Positions 24,264 to 34,612 of a stretch of DNA of 64,000 nucleotides are shown here, piece by piece (within the stretch, counting starts at the first letter, position 1; the number at the start of each line of letters is the position of its first letter). The stretch comes from Gordius sp. MW1 (Eukaryota; Nematomorpha; Gordioida; Gordea; Gordiidae): NCBI GenBank assembly GCA_964036665.1, contig OZ038528.1, positions 5,896,501 to 5,960,500 of the forward strand, given 5' to 3'. Both the position numbers and the translations under genes were made by a program. A model generated the notes under the pieces. The model was not told the origin of the DNA. It ran no database searches and was given only the letters and a program-made list of their open reading frames with translations.

Positions 24264-25700
24264 ATAAATAAAAGTTGTTTACTTTTTAATTGCTATGCAA
24301 TTTAACTAGTTTTGGGGTTAGAATCCCGGAGTTTTTGTGACTCTTATGATTGTTCTTGTTACTATCATTGATAATAAGAATTTTTGGCCGTCCGCTGGCT
24401 GCTGACCAATGAAAAAAATGACCATTGGCCAAAATGTGAATCAAAATTATTTTTTTCGTTTTTTTTGACTATTATGATTGTTCCTGTTTCTACCATTGCT
24501 ATTATGACTTTTTGGCCCTCCGCTGGCTGCTGACCAATGTTATATAATAAACATAAATAAAAGTTGTTTACTTTTAATTGCTATGCAATTTAACTAGTTT
24601 TTGGGTTAGAATCCCGGGTTTTTTTGACTCTTATGATTGTTCTTGTTACTATCATTGATAATAAGACTTTTTGGCCGTCCGTTGGCTGCTGACCACTGAA
24701 AAAAATGACCATTGGCCAAAATGTGAATCCGAGTTTATTTTTTCGTTTTTTTTGACTATTATGATTGTTCCTGTTACTACCATTGCTATTATGACTTTTT
24801 GGCCGTCCGCTGGCTCCTGACCGATGGAAAAAATGACCATTGGCCAAAATGTGAATCAAAAATATTTTTTTCGTTTTTTTTTGACTATTATGATTGTTCC
24901 TGTTCATAACATTGCTATTATCACTTTTTGGCCGTCCGCTGGCTGCTGACCAATGGAATAAAATGACCATTGGCCAAAATGTGATTCGAAAACTTTTTTT
25001 TCGTTTTTTTTGACTATTATGAATTTATATCCACTTTTACCGTGTCCTGGCTGCTGACCAATGGAAAAAAATGACCATTGGCCAAAATGTGATTTGAAAA
25101 TTTTTTTTTCGTTTTTTTTTACTCTTATGAATTTATATCCACTTTTACCGTGTCCTGGCTGCTGACCAATGGAAAAAAATGACCATTGGCCAAAGTGAGC
25201 GTCAAAATTTTTTTTCCCATTTTTTGGCTATTATTGACTTATAGAGTATCTGTTGGTACTGACCAATAGAGAAAAAGTGACCATTGGCCAAATTTTTGAT
25301 TTTTTTAATTAAAAATTGTTCAAATTCAACAAAAAATTTCTCCCAACAATTCTGCAAATTCTTAACATTGTGTTGTTTTATAATATAATGTTTGTTAGAC
25401 TCATAATCAATAAAAACTAATGTAATACGCAACTAGATGCAAACACTAAATCTAACCCTTGCCTATATTACATTTTGCCTATATCATTTTGCCTATAATG
25501 GAAAATTTGTATAAATAATTAATTAATCATTAGGCATTTAATACCCCCCTATAGGCATTCTCGCCCCTTCCCACCTTTCTCCCCCATAAATTGCATAGCA
25601 AATATGATACATTTATACGAAGTACAGATGAGTCGTCCCCCCTTCCCTTCCCCTCTTCCCTTCCCTTCTCCCCCTTCCCACGAGGGCCGAAGGCCCGAGT
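24264..25700 (-). mobile_element. Composite DINE/pearl-like repeat, copy D (reverse)
   Basis: Reverse-orientation copy abutting copy C with no spacer. It runs from a 58-bp unit through the tandem array to the hairpin GGGCCGAAGGCCCGAGT at 25700. It lacks its own microsatellite and GAGATAGAG blocks, so it is truncated at the junction. C and D form an inverted pair of 3.3 kb whose array arms could fold back. Confidence 0.75.
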
Positions 25701-25828
25701 TAATAAATATTTATTTATCAAAATATTTTTAATTATTGTTTCCTCCCACCCTCTACACCACTGTATAGAGAAAATTTTCTTAGTTGCTTGGAATTCTCGG
25801 TGACTCTAAAGGGAACAATTATTAGCTA

Positions 25829-26011
25829 CATGGGCGTACGCAGGAAGGGGGGCGGCCGTCCCCCCCCCTGCCCCCCCCCCTAATTTACGGGGGAAAAAAT
25901 TTTTCAATGCAAAAACATTGAAAAATTAAAAAAAATTATGTTTTGCCCCCCTCTAAATGAACTTTTAAACGTTTTGCCCCCCCCCTAATTCAAAACCTGG
26001 GTACGCCCATG
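25829..26011. mobile_element. CATGGGCGTAGCC-family MITE, copy 2
   Basis: 183 bp, left end CATGGGCGTACGC, right end GGGTACGCCCATG, with a perfect 8-bp duplication ATTAGCTA (25821-25828 and 26012-26019). The interior has long C-runs. Confidence 0.9.
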
Positions 26012-26019
26012 ATTAGCTA

Positions 26020-26469
26020 TATAAACTTGTACTATAATTTATCAATAATCTCAACTAAAATGTTTAATAATTTTTCATCTAAATATGGGGTAAAGAAGTT
26101 CATTAAAAGTAAATATGTTAAGTGTTAAGCTTTATAGTTTGAATCCCGACTAGAAACATGTCTTTTTAAAATATTTGTGTGCAAAATTATAACTTTTCAT
26201 TTATTATTATATAGAGGGGGTAGCACACAATTGCTTTTTTTCTTAAAATTAAGTTGAATATTAATGTGTTGATTTAAAATATTAATATTCAATTAGATTG
26301 GAATCGATTCAGTTTGAAAATTTTTTATAAAGGCTTTATAACCGTAAACTTAAATCTAATAAATTTAAATGTTTCCATAGCTTTTAGATTGACGCTCGAA
26401 TTTAAATACTCTTTACTGCCTAAGTAGTTCGCTTTTTTATAGAAAATTTCTTAGAGCAAGCAAGTTATT
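26020..26469. other. Intergenic region, no gene seen
   Basis: AT-rich sequence with no coding or repeat structure that I can support. Confidence 0.5.
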
Positions 26470-26477
26470 ACTTGCAA

Positions 26478-26682
26478 CTAGTGTTGTAAAAACGGCTGGG
26501 TTTTGTTTGATCGACGTTTGGTTTTAGTCGACTAAACATAACAGACAAAAAGTTTGACCAAAAAATCCATGCCATGGTCTGATGCGAATAAGAAAAACAA
26601 GCCAAAAACTTTTGGTCTGTTTATGTTTAGTCGACTAAAACCAAACGTCGATCAGACAAAACCCAGTTGTTTTTACAACACT
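26478..26682. mobile_element. Foldback MITE, AGTGTTGTAAAAACGG family, copy 2
   Basis: 205-bp near-palindrome with ends CTAGTGTTGTAAAAACGG and its complement, flanked by the perfect 8-bp duplication ACTTGCAA (26470-26477 and 26683-26690). The duplication suggests hAT-type mobilisation. Confidence 0.85.
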
Positions 26683-26800
26683 ACTTGCAACAATTTAAGT
26701 CAGTGCTACGTAAATTAGAATTAGTATATCTACCTCGTGATTTATACGCATTTTTTGCTCCTTTTATTTTACACTTCAATATAAACAGGACAGGAATAAA

Positions 26801-27862
26801 CTAAATGTTAAAAAAATGTTTTATCCACACGTTAGTGGCATTGAATTGCATATAATCGTGATAAAATGAGCGATAGAACGGTGTAAAAGTAAATAAATTG
26901 GTTAGGGGCAGAGGAGAATGTATCATATCTAAGTTTTTACCAATTCTATAGCCTAGCGCATCGAGATATTCCTTGCATTCATTTTGAATTTGTAAAATTA
27001 TAGGTAGATCGAGGTAGTAAATCCATTCTTTGTGCACTTCTTTAGATACTTTCATAGTAGAGTATGGGGAATTGTTTCTATTACTGGTATAATGATGAAC
27101 AAAATTAAGAACGCTCTCCGGAATTCCTAAAGCCAGAAACGCGTACAAAGTTTCTAAGGTTTGAAAGGGAAATTCTGCAGCATCTTCGTACCGAATTAAC
27201 AGGTAATTATCTGGCTTAAAGAGGTGAGATTTGAGAGAAATATCTAGATCGCGTTCTAATTTGGGGCAAGATAACATTATTTTATCTTCGTCATTAGCGT
27301 TAAAGCCATCTATATGTAGCATTAATTTATGCCTCGAGGCGAACATACCCCTAGGATCTCGGACAACATGTATTATTTTGATAACGCCATCTGAATTCTT
27401 ACGTACCTCTGATATTTCCTTCAATGACAATCTTATAATCTTAGCTATCCTAAGTCTGTGACTTCTGCATTTCTCTTCTAGATTTCTAAAATATTCCAAT
27501 TTTTCAATAATTTCTTGAGTTTTGGACACATTTTTAAGAGATCTCTCTGCATTGATATCCAAAGTCCTACTACGCTGTTTGAAATTTGACGTTATACCAG
27601 ACGCTTTATTATTTTCATGGGTCCGACCAGTGTCAAATATTAAATAATCTTGTACATCGGGGTTAGCTGAGATATTACATTTCAAAAGATCCTTCAAAAA
27701 TTGCCATTTAATATTAGCATCGGCTTGGGGGTTGTGATGATCGTAGAATTGTAGTGGTTCGTAATAGTATAATGATTGCGGATAAGCTCCTACGATTTCA
27801 GACACGAAAGAAGCTCCACTCCTGTAATATCCTAAAATTATCACTAATGTTATATTATCCAT
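26801..27862 (-). CDS. Carbohydrate sulfotransferase (CHST1/3/5/7-like), 353 aa, single exon
   Basis: It transfers sulfate from PAPS to a sugar hydroxyl. The 5'-phosphosulfate loop is GYYRSGASFVSE at residues 11-22 (family xxRSGSSFxxE/L), closely followed by YYYEPLQ (family FEPLH). The 3'-phosphate loop is IIHVVRDPRGMFASR at residues 163-177, with the conserved RDPRG and serine. Downstream YLLIRYED (about residues 220-230) matches the family YxxVRYEDL block. Members of this group normally begin with a signal-anchor helix and stem of 40-100 residues in the Golgi. Here the catalytic fold starts at residue 5 with only the short hydrophobic strand ITLVIIL before the loop, so either a 5' exon encoding the anchor is missing from my model or the enzyme is shortened. 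The frame is clean with no introns. The sugar substrate cannot be decided. Confidence 0.85.
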   Translation of the reverse strand: MDNITLVIILGYYRSGASFVSEIVGAYPQSLYYYEPLQFYDHHNPQADANIKWQFLKDLLKCNISANPDVQDYLIFDTGRTHENNKASGITSNFKQRSRTLDINAERSLKNVSKTQEIIEKLEYFRNLEEKCRSHRLRIAKIIRLSLKEISEVRKNSDGVIKIIHVVRDPRGMFASRHKLMLHIDGFNANDEDKIMLSCPKLERDLDISLKSHLFKPDNYLLIRYEDAAEFPFQTLETLYAFLALGIPESVLNFVHHYTSNRNNSPYSTMKVSKEVHKEWIYYLDLPIILQIQNECKEYLDALGYRIGKNLDMIHSPLPLTNLFTFTPFYRSFYHDYMQFNATNVWIKHFFNI

Positions 27863-28558
27863 TTTCCTAACTTAAAACTAAATTATCAGGGAAATGTTGG
27901 ACATTCAACCTTAAGAGGAATTAAAAGTATACAAAGAGTTTCTATTGTTTAACAACCCATTTAATTTATATGCACCCCGATTAAAATGCCATGCGATTCT
28001 TTCATAATATTTTATAGGTTAAAGCGTTAACCTATTTTGTTTCTATTTGCCTTGAAATATTAAAATATCTATCATATACATTTTTAAGTATTTTAGTTCA
28101 TTTATTGATAAAAGTTCTAATTTGATGCTTTTCGCTGAGCTTTAATATTATACAATTGCATACACCGATTTGATTGCAACATGAACCATAATTTTTAAGA
28201 ATTGCCCATTTTTGTGATATTAATGCATATAAAAAAATATTTAATGTAGTTGTTAGAGCGAAAACTTATTTAATTAATTCTAGAATCATTGTTAGATTTA
28301 TTATCTTACCAATTCAATTTTTATTCAAACTTAAAAATTTCGATGTAGTAAGTGACAAGTGCCATTTAAAAAAACACTTTTTATTATAAATTAGCTTATA
28401 GCTGTCGGTAGAAACTTCAAATTTTCTTGCGTTTGAATAAAAGGATATTTAAGCTAAATGTAGTTACTCATAAATAAATTTATTTAAACATATTAGCGTA
28501 TTTTCGCCTCAATAACTGATAATTTTCTAATTTTTAATTAAGTTATGGAATTGCAAAA
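27863..28558. other. Spacer between two minus-strand genes
   Basis: AT-rich. It should contain the promoter, and perhaps a 5' exon encoding a membrane anchor, of the sulfotransferase. I could not identify such an exon. Confidence 0.4.
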
Positions 28559-29101
28559 CTAAATAGTATCATCATCTTTATCCTCTTCGGTTTTAGATTC
28601 ATCCGTTTCAGTGGAGCTATTACCTTCCATAATTTGCTTTAAAACATCTTCTCGGTTTAAAGAGCAAGTTGCCAAAATAAACCTTAACATACGCTGTACA
28701 GTCACTCTGGCCTCTGGTGTATTGCCCAAAATCTCTTTAAAATATGAGCGCGTCAGGTTATACCCAACCATATAACCTTGCTGATAATGAACAGAACTTA
28801 GAGACTTGAGCGGTTCCTCAAATATGTGATCTATGCAAATTCCTGATTCCCTTGAATTTTTGGGGGAATAAGAAAATAATTTGTGGACTTCTATAAAAGT
28901 TACCATAGCCTCTAAATATTTCCTTAATTTTGTGAAAGTTTTTAAAGTTGTGAGATCGGGATACTGTGATCGTCCTGCCTCGACCCTGGGTAATATTTGG
29001 GTTAAGGATAATTTTGTGGAAGCATTTGTATTTGTGGGCAACATCGTATCTATTATATTTAAATACCATTTGATCATAAATTGTAAATGAGATTCGTTCA
29101 T
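28559..29101 (-). CDS. Uncharacterised protein, 180 aa, acidic tail
   Basis: One clean open frame from ATG (29099-29101) to TAG (28559-28561). No signal peptide or membrane segment. Residues 1-155 are mixed hydrophobic/charged and look helical (for example LKTFTKLRKYLEAMVTFIEV, and VHYQQGYMVGYNLTRSYFKE). Residues 157-180 are strongly acidic and end in KTEEDKDDDTI. Codon use and amino-acid composition look like a real protein, and the overlapping frames are plainly shadows. I do not recognise the family; it could be the last exon of a longer gene, although no acceptor site is compelling at its start. Confidence 0.6.
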   Translation of the reverse strand: MNESHLQFMIKWYLNIIDTMLPTNTNASTKLSLTQILPRVEAGRSQYPDLTTLKTFTKLRKYLEAMVTFIEVHKLFSYSPKNSRESGICIDHIFEEPLKSLSSVHYQQGYMVGYNLTRSYFKEILGNTPEARVTVQRMLRFILATCSLNREDVLKQIMEGNSSTETDESKTEEDKDDDTI

Positions 29102-30395
29102 TTACATTAAGTAAAGCTTGATCAACACAGCCCTTATAAACATTGTTTGTAACTAAGAGTCCATTGTTGTAATAATATTAATGCCTTAATTGTTTATAAT
29201 TGATTTGATGAAATATTAGACATTTATTTTAATTTTGTTTAAAATATTTTTTTATAAAAATTATCTAAAGCTTGTTTCTGACAAGATTAATAAATATTAT
29301 AGATGCAAATAAAAAAGTGACAAAAAGATACAGAATAAAATGTCTTATTAGGCCCGAATTTCTCGAATCTTGTTACAATGCCAGCCCGGCCCCCTCCAGA
29401 AAAACGACAATGTTCCCATTTCTTATCTTTAATATGTTATAAATAAAAATTATAAAAAATCAAAAAAAATTAAATATTCTTATGGCCTTAATTTATTATC
29501 AAACTGTAGCGTCGTAGTTAGGGGAGGGCAAGAGGGCCAAGGCCTCCCCAAGAGCAACATCCTGGCCCCTTTGGCCACCCCAAGTAAAAATAGCCCCCTT
29601 GGCCCTCCAAGCAATTATCTAATAAATCCTAACTTAATAAATAAGAATTAAATTTATTAGATAAATTTGAGCTAAGCGACTTATTTATATTAAATTTCCG
29701 CTTTGTTATGTATTAACACGCAATGTATAAAAAAAGCAAGCAATTAATATATTATATTTTCAAAATATTTAGCTCCAAACAACAGCTTCAATTAAATATG
29801 GATGGTATATTATTCGGGATCAACATTGGTCATATTTCAAATATTAAAATTTGTCAATATACCGGCTCCATTTTGGGTATTAATTTATTTGGACAAATTC
29901 ACGTTAAGCCATGTATATATGCATAATTCATTATAAATAGAGTTTTATTTTATTGCGCATAATTCGCCTAGAGACAGGCACGCCCTGACCTGACCCAAAA
30001 CTCAACACGCATTTAAAATTTACCGAGGACGGGCCGTAAAATAACAATAAGTAAGGCCGCTGAAAGCCAATTACATAGTCACATAGATTTTTCATAAAGT
30101 TTAAATAAAGGTGTTTTTCTTGAATGTCTCGTATTATTAATTTTCAATTATATAATGTCTATTAAATTAACGATTGAAATAAAATTATAATTTTCTTGTT
30201 ATTCATAAAAGCTTCAATATAAAAACGCGCATTTCAAATTTATAAGTGTTAATTAGAGACTCTATTATATAGATGTGGTTACTCCAATCATACATTTAAA
30301 AATCTATTAACATTAGAGTAAGCTAATTGAATATTTTGATAAGTATTATTTTTTGTATGATTATAATTAACATATGCAGCAATATATATATATTG
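29102..30395. other. Intergenic region with repeat scraps
   Basis: No gene seen. GC-rich scraps at 29350-29400 and 29505-29610 (GGCCAAGGCC, GGCCCCTTTGGCC) and at 29970-30060 (GACGGGCCG) look like transposon remains. The open frame at 29723-29926 has no recognisable protein character. Confidence 0.5.
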
Positions 30396-31188
30396 TTAAA
30401 CCCTCCAATGTACTTATGGGGTCTAAGAAACCCCACGAAAGTTATAATTTAACACCACTTAAAGAGTTTTAGATTTAGAGATTTGGTTTTTTTAGCGTTT
30501 TCATAATTATGCAAAAGCTACATTTCCTGAATATTAAATAGGATTTGCCTCAATACGTTTGAAGATATAAACGTTAGGGGTCCTATAAACCCCATGATGT
30601 CAATTAAGAAAGTTTTTTTTTATTTTTTATCAAATCTTTATTTTATTTTTTACTTAAAAATAGTAATTTAAGCATGTGTATAACATTTGGATCAATATCG
30701 CTAGTTATATTTGTTTATAGAAAACAAGATTTTCGTGCAATAGGCGTTAATACCCTGTCTGTGTTGATCACACTAAAATATTGTGCGAAAATTGTAGCGA
30801 AAAATGCGAAAAATATGACCAATTTTAGAGTCTTCTATTTTTTTACTGTATTATCATTTTATCATGAATGCATGTTTTTTATATTATTCAAACCTTCTTT
30901 TAATAAAAAAAACATTTGCTTTTTATATTTCTACTAACTGTTTGGTCTCCATTACAAAAATAAAACATGTAATTTAGATTTTTATTCATTTTCCTTGTGT
31001 TTGGTAAATTGCATATAGTTTTATAATTACTACTAGCTGACCCGGCAAACGTTGTTTTGCCCTATTAAAAATATTAAAAAAATAAAAAATTTAAATAAGA
31101 AAAAAACTACCAATTAATATCTATATGTTCTACTTTTTACATTTTTTAAAACTTACATAAACGATGAAAATAAATCCTTTATGCGCCC

Positions 31189-31562
31189 GCCGTTGTGGCT
31201 CGTGAGCGCATATTGTTTAGTCTTTCGATTCGTTCTTCAGCTGATTCGGTAGCTCGTAAAGTTGTGGCTCGTGAGCGCATATTGTTTAGTCTTTCGATTC
31301 GTTCTTCAGCTGATTCGGTAGCTCGTGAAGTTGTGGCTCGTAAGCGTTGAGTGGCTAATCTTTCGATTCGTTCTTCAGCTGATTCGGTAGCTCGTAAAGT
31401 TTTGGTTCGTGAGCGTTTAGTGGCTAGTCTTTCGATTCGTTCTTCAGCTGATTCGGTAGCTCGCGAAGTTGTGGCTCGTAAGCGTTGAGTGGCTAATCTT
31501 TCGATTCGTTTTTTAGCTGATTCGGTAGCTCCTGATTCGGTAGCTCGTGAGCGTTTAGTGGT
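31189..31562 (-). repeat. 69-bp tandem repeat encoding a 23-aa ESAEERIERLA repeat
   Basis: About five and a half units of 69 bp (GTTGTGGCTCGTGAGCG then TTCGTTCTTCAGCTGATTCG on the plus strand). Since 69 is a multiple of three, the minus strand reads as a repeated RATESAEERIERLATQRL motif. Arg/Glu-rich repeats of this style occur at the N-terminus of some Helitron-type helicases, so this is probably a captured or residual coding end rather than a gene. No complete frame remains. Confidence 0.7.
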
Positions 31563-31684
31563 GACCTGGTAAAAATATATATATTAACATTAAAACTTCT
31601 TTAAACAAAAAAAATAAACTTGTGACCTGGTAAAAATATATATATTAACATTAAAACTTCTTTAAACAAAAAAAATTTACTATT

Positions 31685-32470
31685 TTATCCCCTTAAAAAC
31701 TACTGGACCGATTTGGCTCAAAATTTTACAGTTTATTCCCCATACTCTAGAGCATGTTTTAAGATTTGTTTGAGCCAAATCGGTCCAGTAGTTTTCGAGG
31801 GACGTCTTTATTAAGTGTCAAAACGTATAAACCAACGTATAAAACAAAAAAACACGACCCCTCAAAAACTCCTGGACCGATTTAGCTCAAACAAATCTTA
31901 AAAAATGATCTGAAGTATGCGGAATAAACTGTGAAATTTTGAGCCAAATCGGTTTAGTAGTTTTTGAGGGACGTCTTATTAAGTGCCAAAACGTATAAAA
32001 CAAAAACTAACGTATAAAATAAAAAAACGTGACCCCTCGAAAACAACTGGACCGATTTGGCTCGAACAATTTTTAAAAGATGCTCCGAAGTATGGGGAAT
32101 AAACTGTGAAATTTTGAGCCAAATCGGTCGAGTAGTTTTTGAGGGACGTCTTTATTAAGTGTCAAAACGTATAAACCAACGTATAAAACAAAAAAACGTG
32201 ACCCCTCAAAAACTACTGGACCGATTTGGCTCAAACAAATCTTAAAACATGCTCCGAAGTATAGGGAATAAACTGTGAAATTTTGAGCCAAATCGGTCTA
32301 GTAGTTTTTGAGGGACGTCTTTATTAAGTGCCAAAATGTATAAAACAAAAGAACGTGACCCCTCAAAAACTACTGGACCGATTTGGCTCAAACAAATCTT
32401 AAAACATGCTCCAGAGTATGGGGAATAAACTGTGAAATTTTGAGCTAAATCGGTCTGTTAGTTTTCCAAA
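31685..32470. repeat. ~170-bp tandem repeat with internal inverted motif
   Basis: About four to five units. Each contains CTACTGGACCGATTTGGCTC and, 60-70 bp later, its inverse GAGCCAAATCGGTC, then GTAGTTTTTGAGGGACGTCT. Every unit can form a stem-loop. The same motif appears once in the other Helitron copy near 61165-61255. Confidence 0.8.
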
Positions 32471-32728
32471 TTTGGTGGTGGCATAGATACAAACAAACAC
32501 AATCAAACAAACACACAAACATACATACATAGTTTCATTTTTATATATAAGATTTATAATTATATTATTTTTTTTGCAAACCTATAAGAGGCTTTAATAA
32601 ACTTATATTTAAAATTTGAGAAGTTTTACTCCATTGAATTTTATATTATGATCATTTTAAGAATGGGGTTTTATAAACCCCATAAGTCACTTCAGGGTTG
32701 GGATTTCTATAAGACATTGAAGGGTTAA

Positions 32729-34607
32729 TCACTTCGATATAAAAATTACAATCGAATTTAAAAAGAAGCAAAATAAAAAATTTTGTTTTCGGTTCCGGGC
32801 TCGGGCTTTGTAAAATAAACTAGTGAACCTGGTCTATCCTTAATTATTTTAATGGGCACGAACCGGGCCTAGGTTTTTATATAATTGTAATGGACGGACT
32901 AATTGATATAAAGAAAACCGCCACAAGCCTCTAATTTTGCATCCTCGTGTGTAAGTCAAAAGTAAGATGGAATTTATAATATTTGAGAACATAATGTTGA
33001 ATGGACTATAAAAATTACTAGTTCAAGAAATTTTGAAAAAATTGTACTAAGGAATAGGTGATTACTAAGTTTGAAAATGGGCATGAAAAAATTTTAAATC
33101 GCCGTTGATCCCTCCCCACTGGTGTGAAATTTTAGTTTGAAACCCCCTGAAGGCAAAAATTCCAACCATGCCACAGTAATCAAAACAATTTTTTATGTCA
33201 TGCATAACTTTTTGCTAGTGCCTTTATGCAAATTATTAAAGTTTATGTTTGGGGTACATATATTGAATGTACAAAAAGATGTAAAATAATTATGGCCCCC
33301 ATTTCTTATATTTTTTTATCTTTAGATGCTAAGAATGAAAATTTTGTTTGTGCTGATAAACATGGTAAACTTAAATACTCAAAATTATTCGATATCTTTA
33401 ATTCAAGATCTTCATTTTGTTGACGATACAATTTGCATCCTTAAACCCTACAAGTAGTACTTATAATAATCTTGACCAATAGGCTATATTTTGAGATTTA
33501 ATTTTTATGATATTTTGCAATTGAGTTATTAATTTTTTATCAGTCGCATGCCAAATTTTTAACATTATTTTAGGAGTTTCTACGGCAAAATCCTCAGCAA
33601 CATCTTCGATCTACTAATTGGGCTCGTTTCTGGAAAACAGGTTTTGAACTTTTGATGTTTTAATTAACGCAACCCACTAATTGTATATTTATCGGTATAA
33701 TTTAATTATAATTGGGAATAAACAATTTTTTGACCAGTCGCTTATTTTCATATTGATTCACCTGTTTTATATGAAAAAGATTAGGTATAATCTATTAAAT
33801 AGTCATAATTAATTTCTACCATGTCCAAAGATCAGATGCTTATTTTAAATATGCAAAAATCCTATTTTTAACAACAAGTTTATAAATAAAATTTTATTTT
33901 TTATCAACAAAATTGCAGAAACATTTATGGTGATATGAAAAGGTTTGATATCGTTTATATACATTGTAAAAATTATTAGTTTTTGATATTGAATAGGATT
34001 AGTGCGCCTTTAAAAATCAATGTCTAAATTTTAAAGTTTCTATTTGATACTTATGATAAGGTTAAATTGACAAATGAGCGATGAGAAAGGATTCTGTTGT
34101 CAGGCATACGAGATAATCACAATATTTCTATTTGAGAAACCCTTATACGGGTTTTTGAAAAATTAAATTGATGTAAAAGAAGTGAAATTGGTAATTGCTA
34201 TATAGTTTATGGGTAATAATTTTAACATATACATTAGGGCCTGTAGTTAGAATAATGCCCAAGCAATGAGTATGAAAATAGATTAGTATATCTTTAATTT
34301 TTTACATTGTTAAAGCTATATTCTCTAAAAGATGCTTTGTTGTTTATAAGTTTTGTGTGGACGTAATAATCATCTTTAGGTTATTTTTTGCCTTTGATCT
34401 TAATTACAATTTTTATTTTTCCCTGCTGTCCGCGTCGCTTCTGTACAAGTGATGAAAAATACAAGTGATCAAAACCAATAAAATTATTTGGCACTTTCGC
34501 AAAATATGATTCAATATGTGTCATAAAATCGAAACTTATTAACCATTTATATCATCCTTTAGCAAATTGGTATTATATTTTAACTTATTTAGTATACAAT
34601 TGATATG
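32729..34607. other. Intergenic region with one weak exon candidate
   Basis: Mostly AT-rich, no gene I can assemble. One stretch after a TTTAG acceptor (33326-33423) is open and has a WD-repeat-like feel (NENFVCADKHGKLKYSKLF) ending at TGA. Another short open segment with good splice sites lies at 33574-33641. They could belong to an unrecognised gene or be decayed; confidence in either is low. A GC scrap at 32770-32880 belongs to the GGCCCGAGCCCG repeats. Confidence 0.3.
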
Positions 34608-34612
34608 TTATA

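Larger units (their letters stand above)
31033..32552 (-). mobile_element. Non-autonomous Helitron with canonical ends
   Basis: On the minus strand it starts TCTTATATATAAAAATGAAA right after an A and ends with the hairpin GGCAAA-ACAACG-TTTGCC, seven bases, then CTAG followed by T. These are exactly the 5'-TC, 3' hairpin, CTRR and A/T target rules of Helitrons, and there is no target duplication, as expected. The 1520-bp interior has two tandem arrays and no helicase. A second copy in plus orientation lies at 61103-61990. Confidence 0.85.
30400..32724. mobile_element. piggyBac-like non-autonomous element, split by a Helitron
   Basis: Bounded by TTAA on both sides (30396-30399 and 32725-32728). 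The left end reads ACCCTCCAATGTACTTATGG; the right end in reverse complement reads CCCTTCAATGTCTTATAG and later ACTTATGGGGTTTATAAAAC, giving paired terminal and subterminal repeats that include TATGGGGTCTAAGAAACCCC at the left. TTAA targets and CCCT-type ends are hallmarks of piggyBac. Without the nested Helitron (31033-32552) the element is about 805 bp and has no transposase. Confidence 0.65.

Noticed and set aside
30674..30937. 87-aa open frame in the piggyBac-like element
   Set aside because: Hydrophobic AT-driven composition and no transposase motif.
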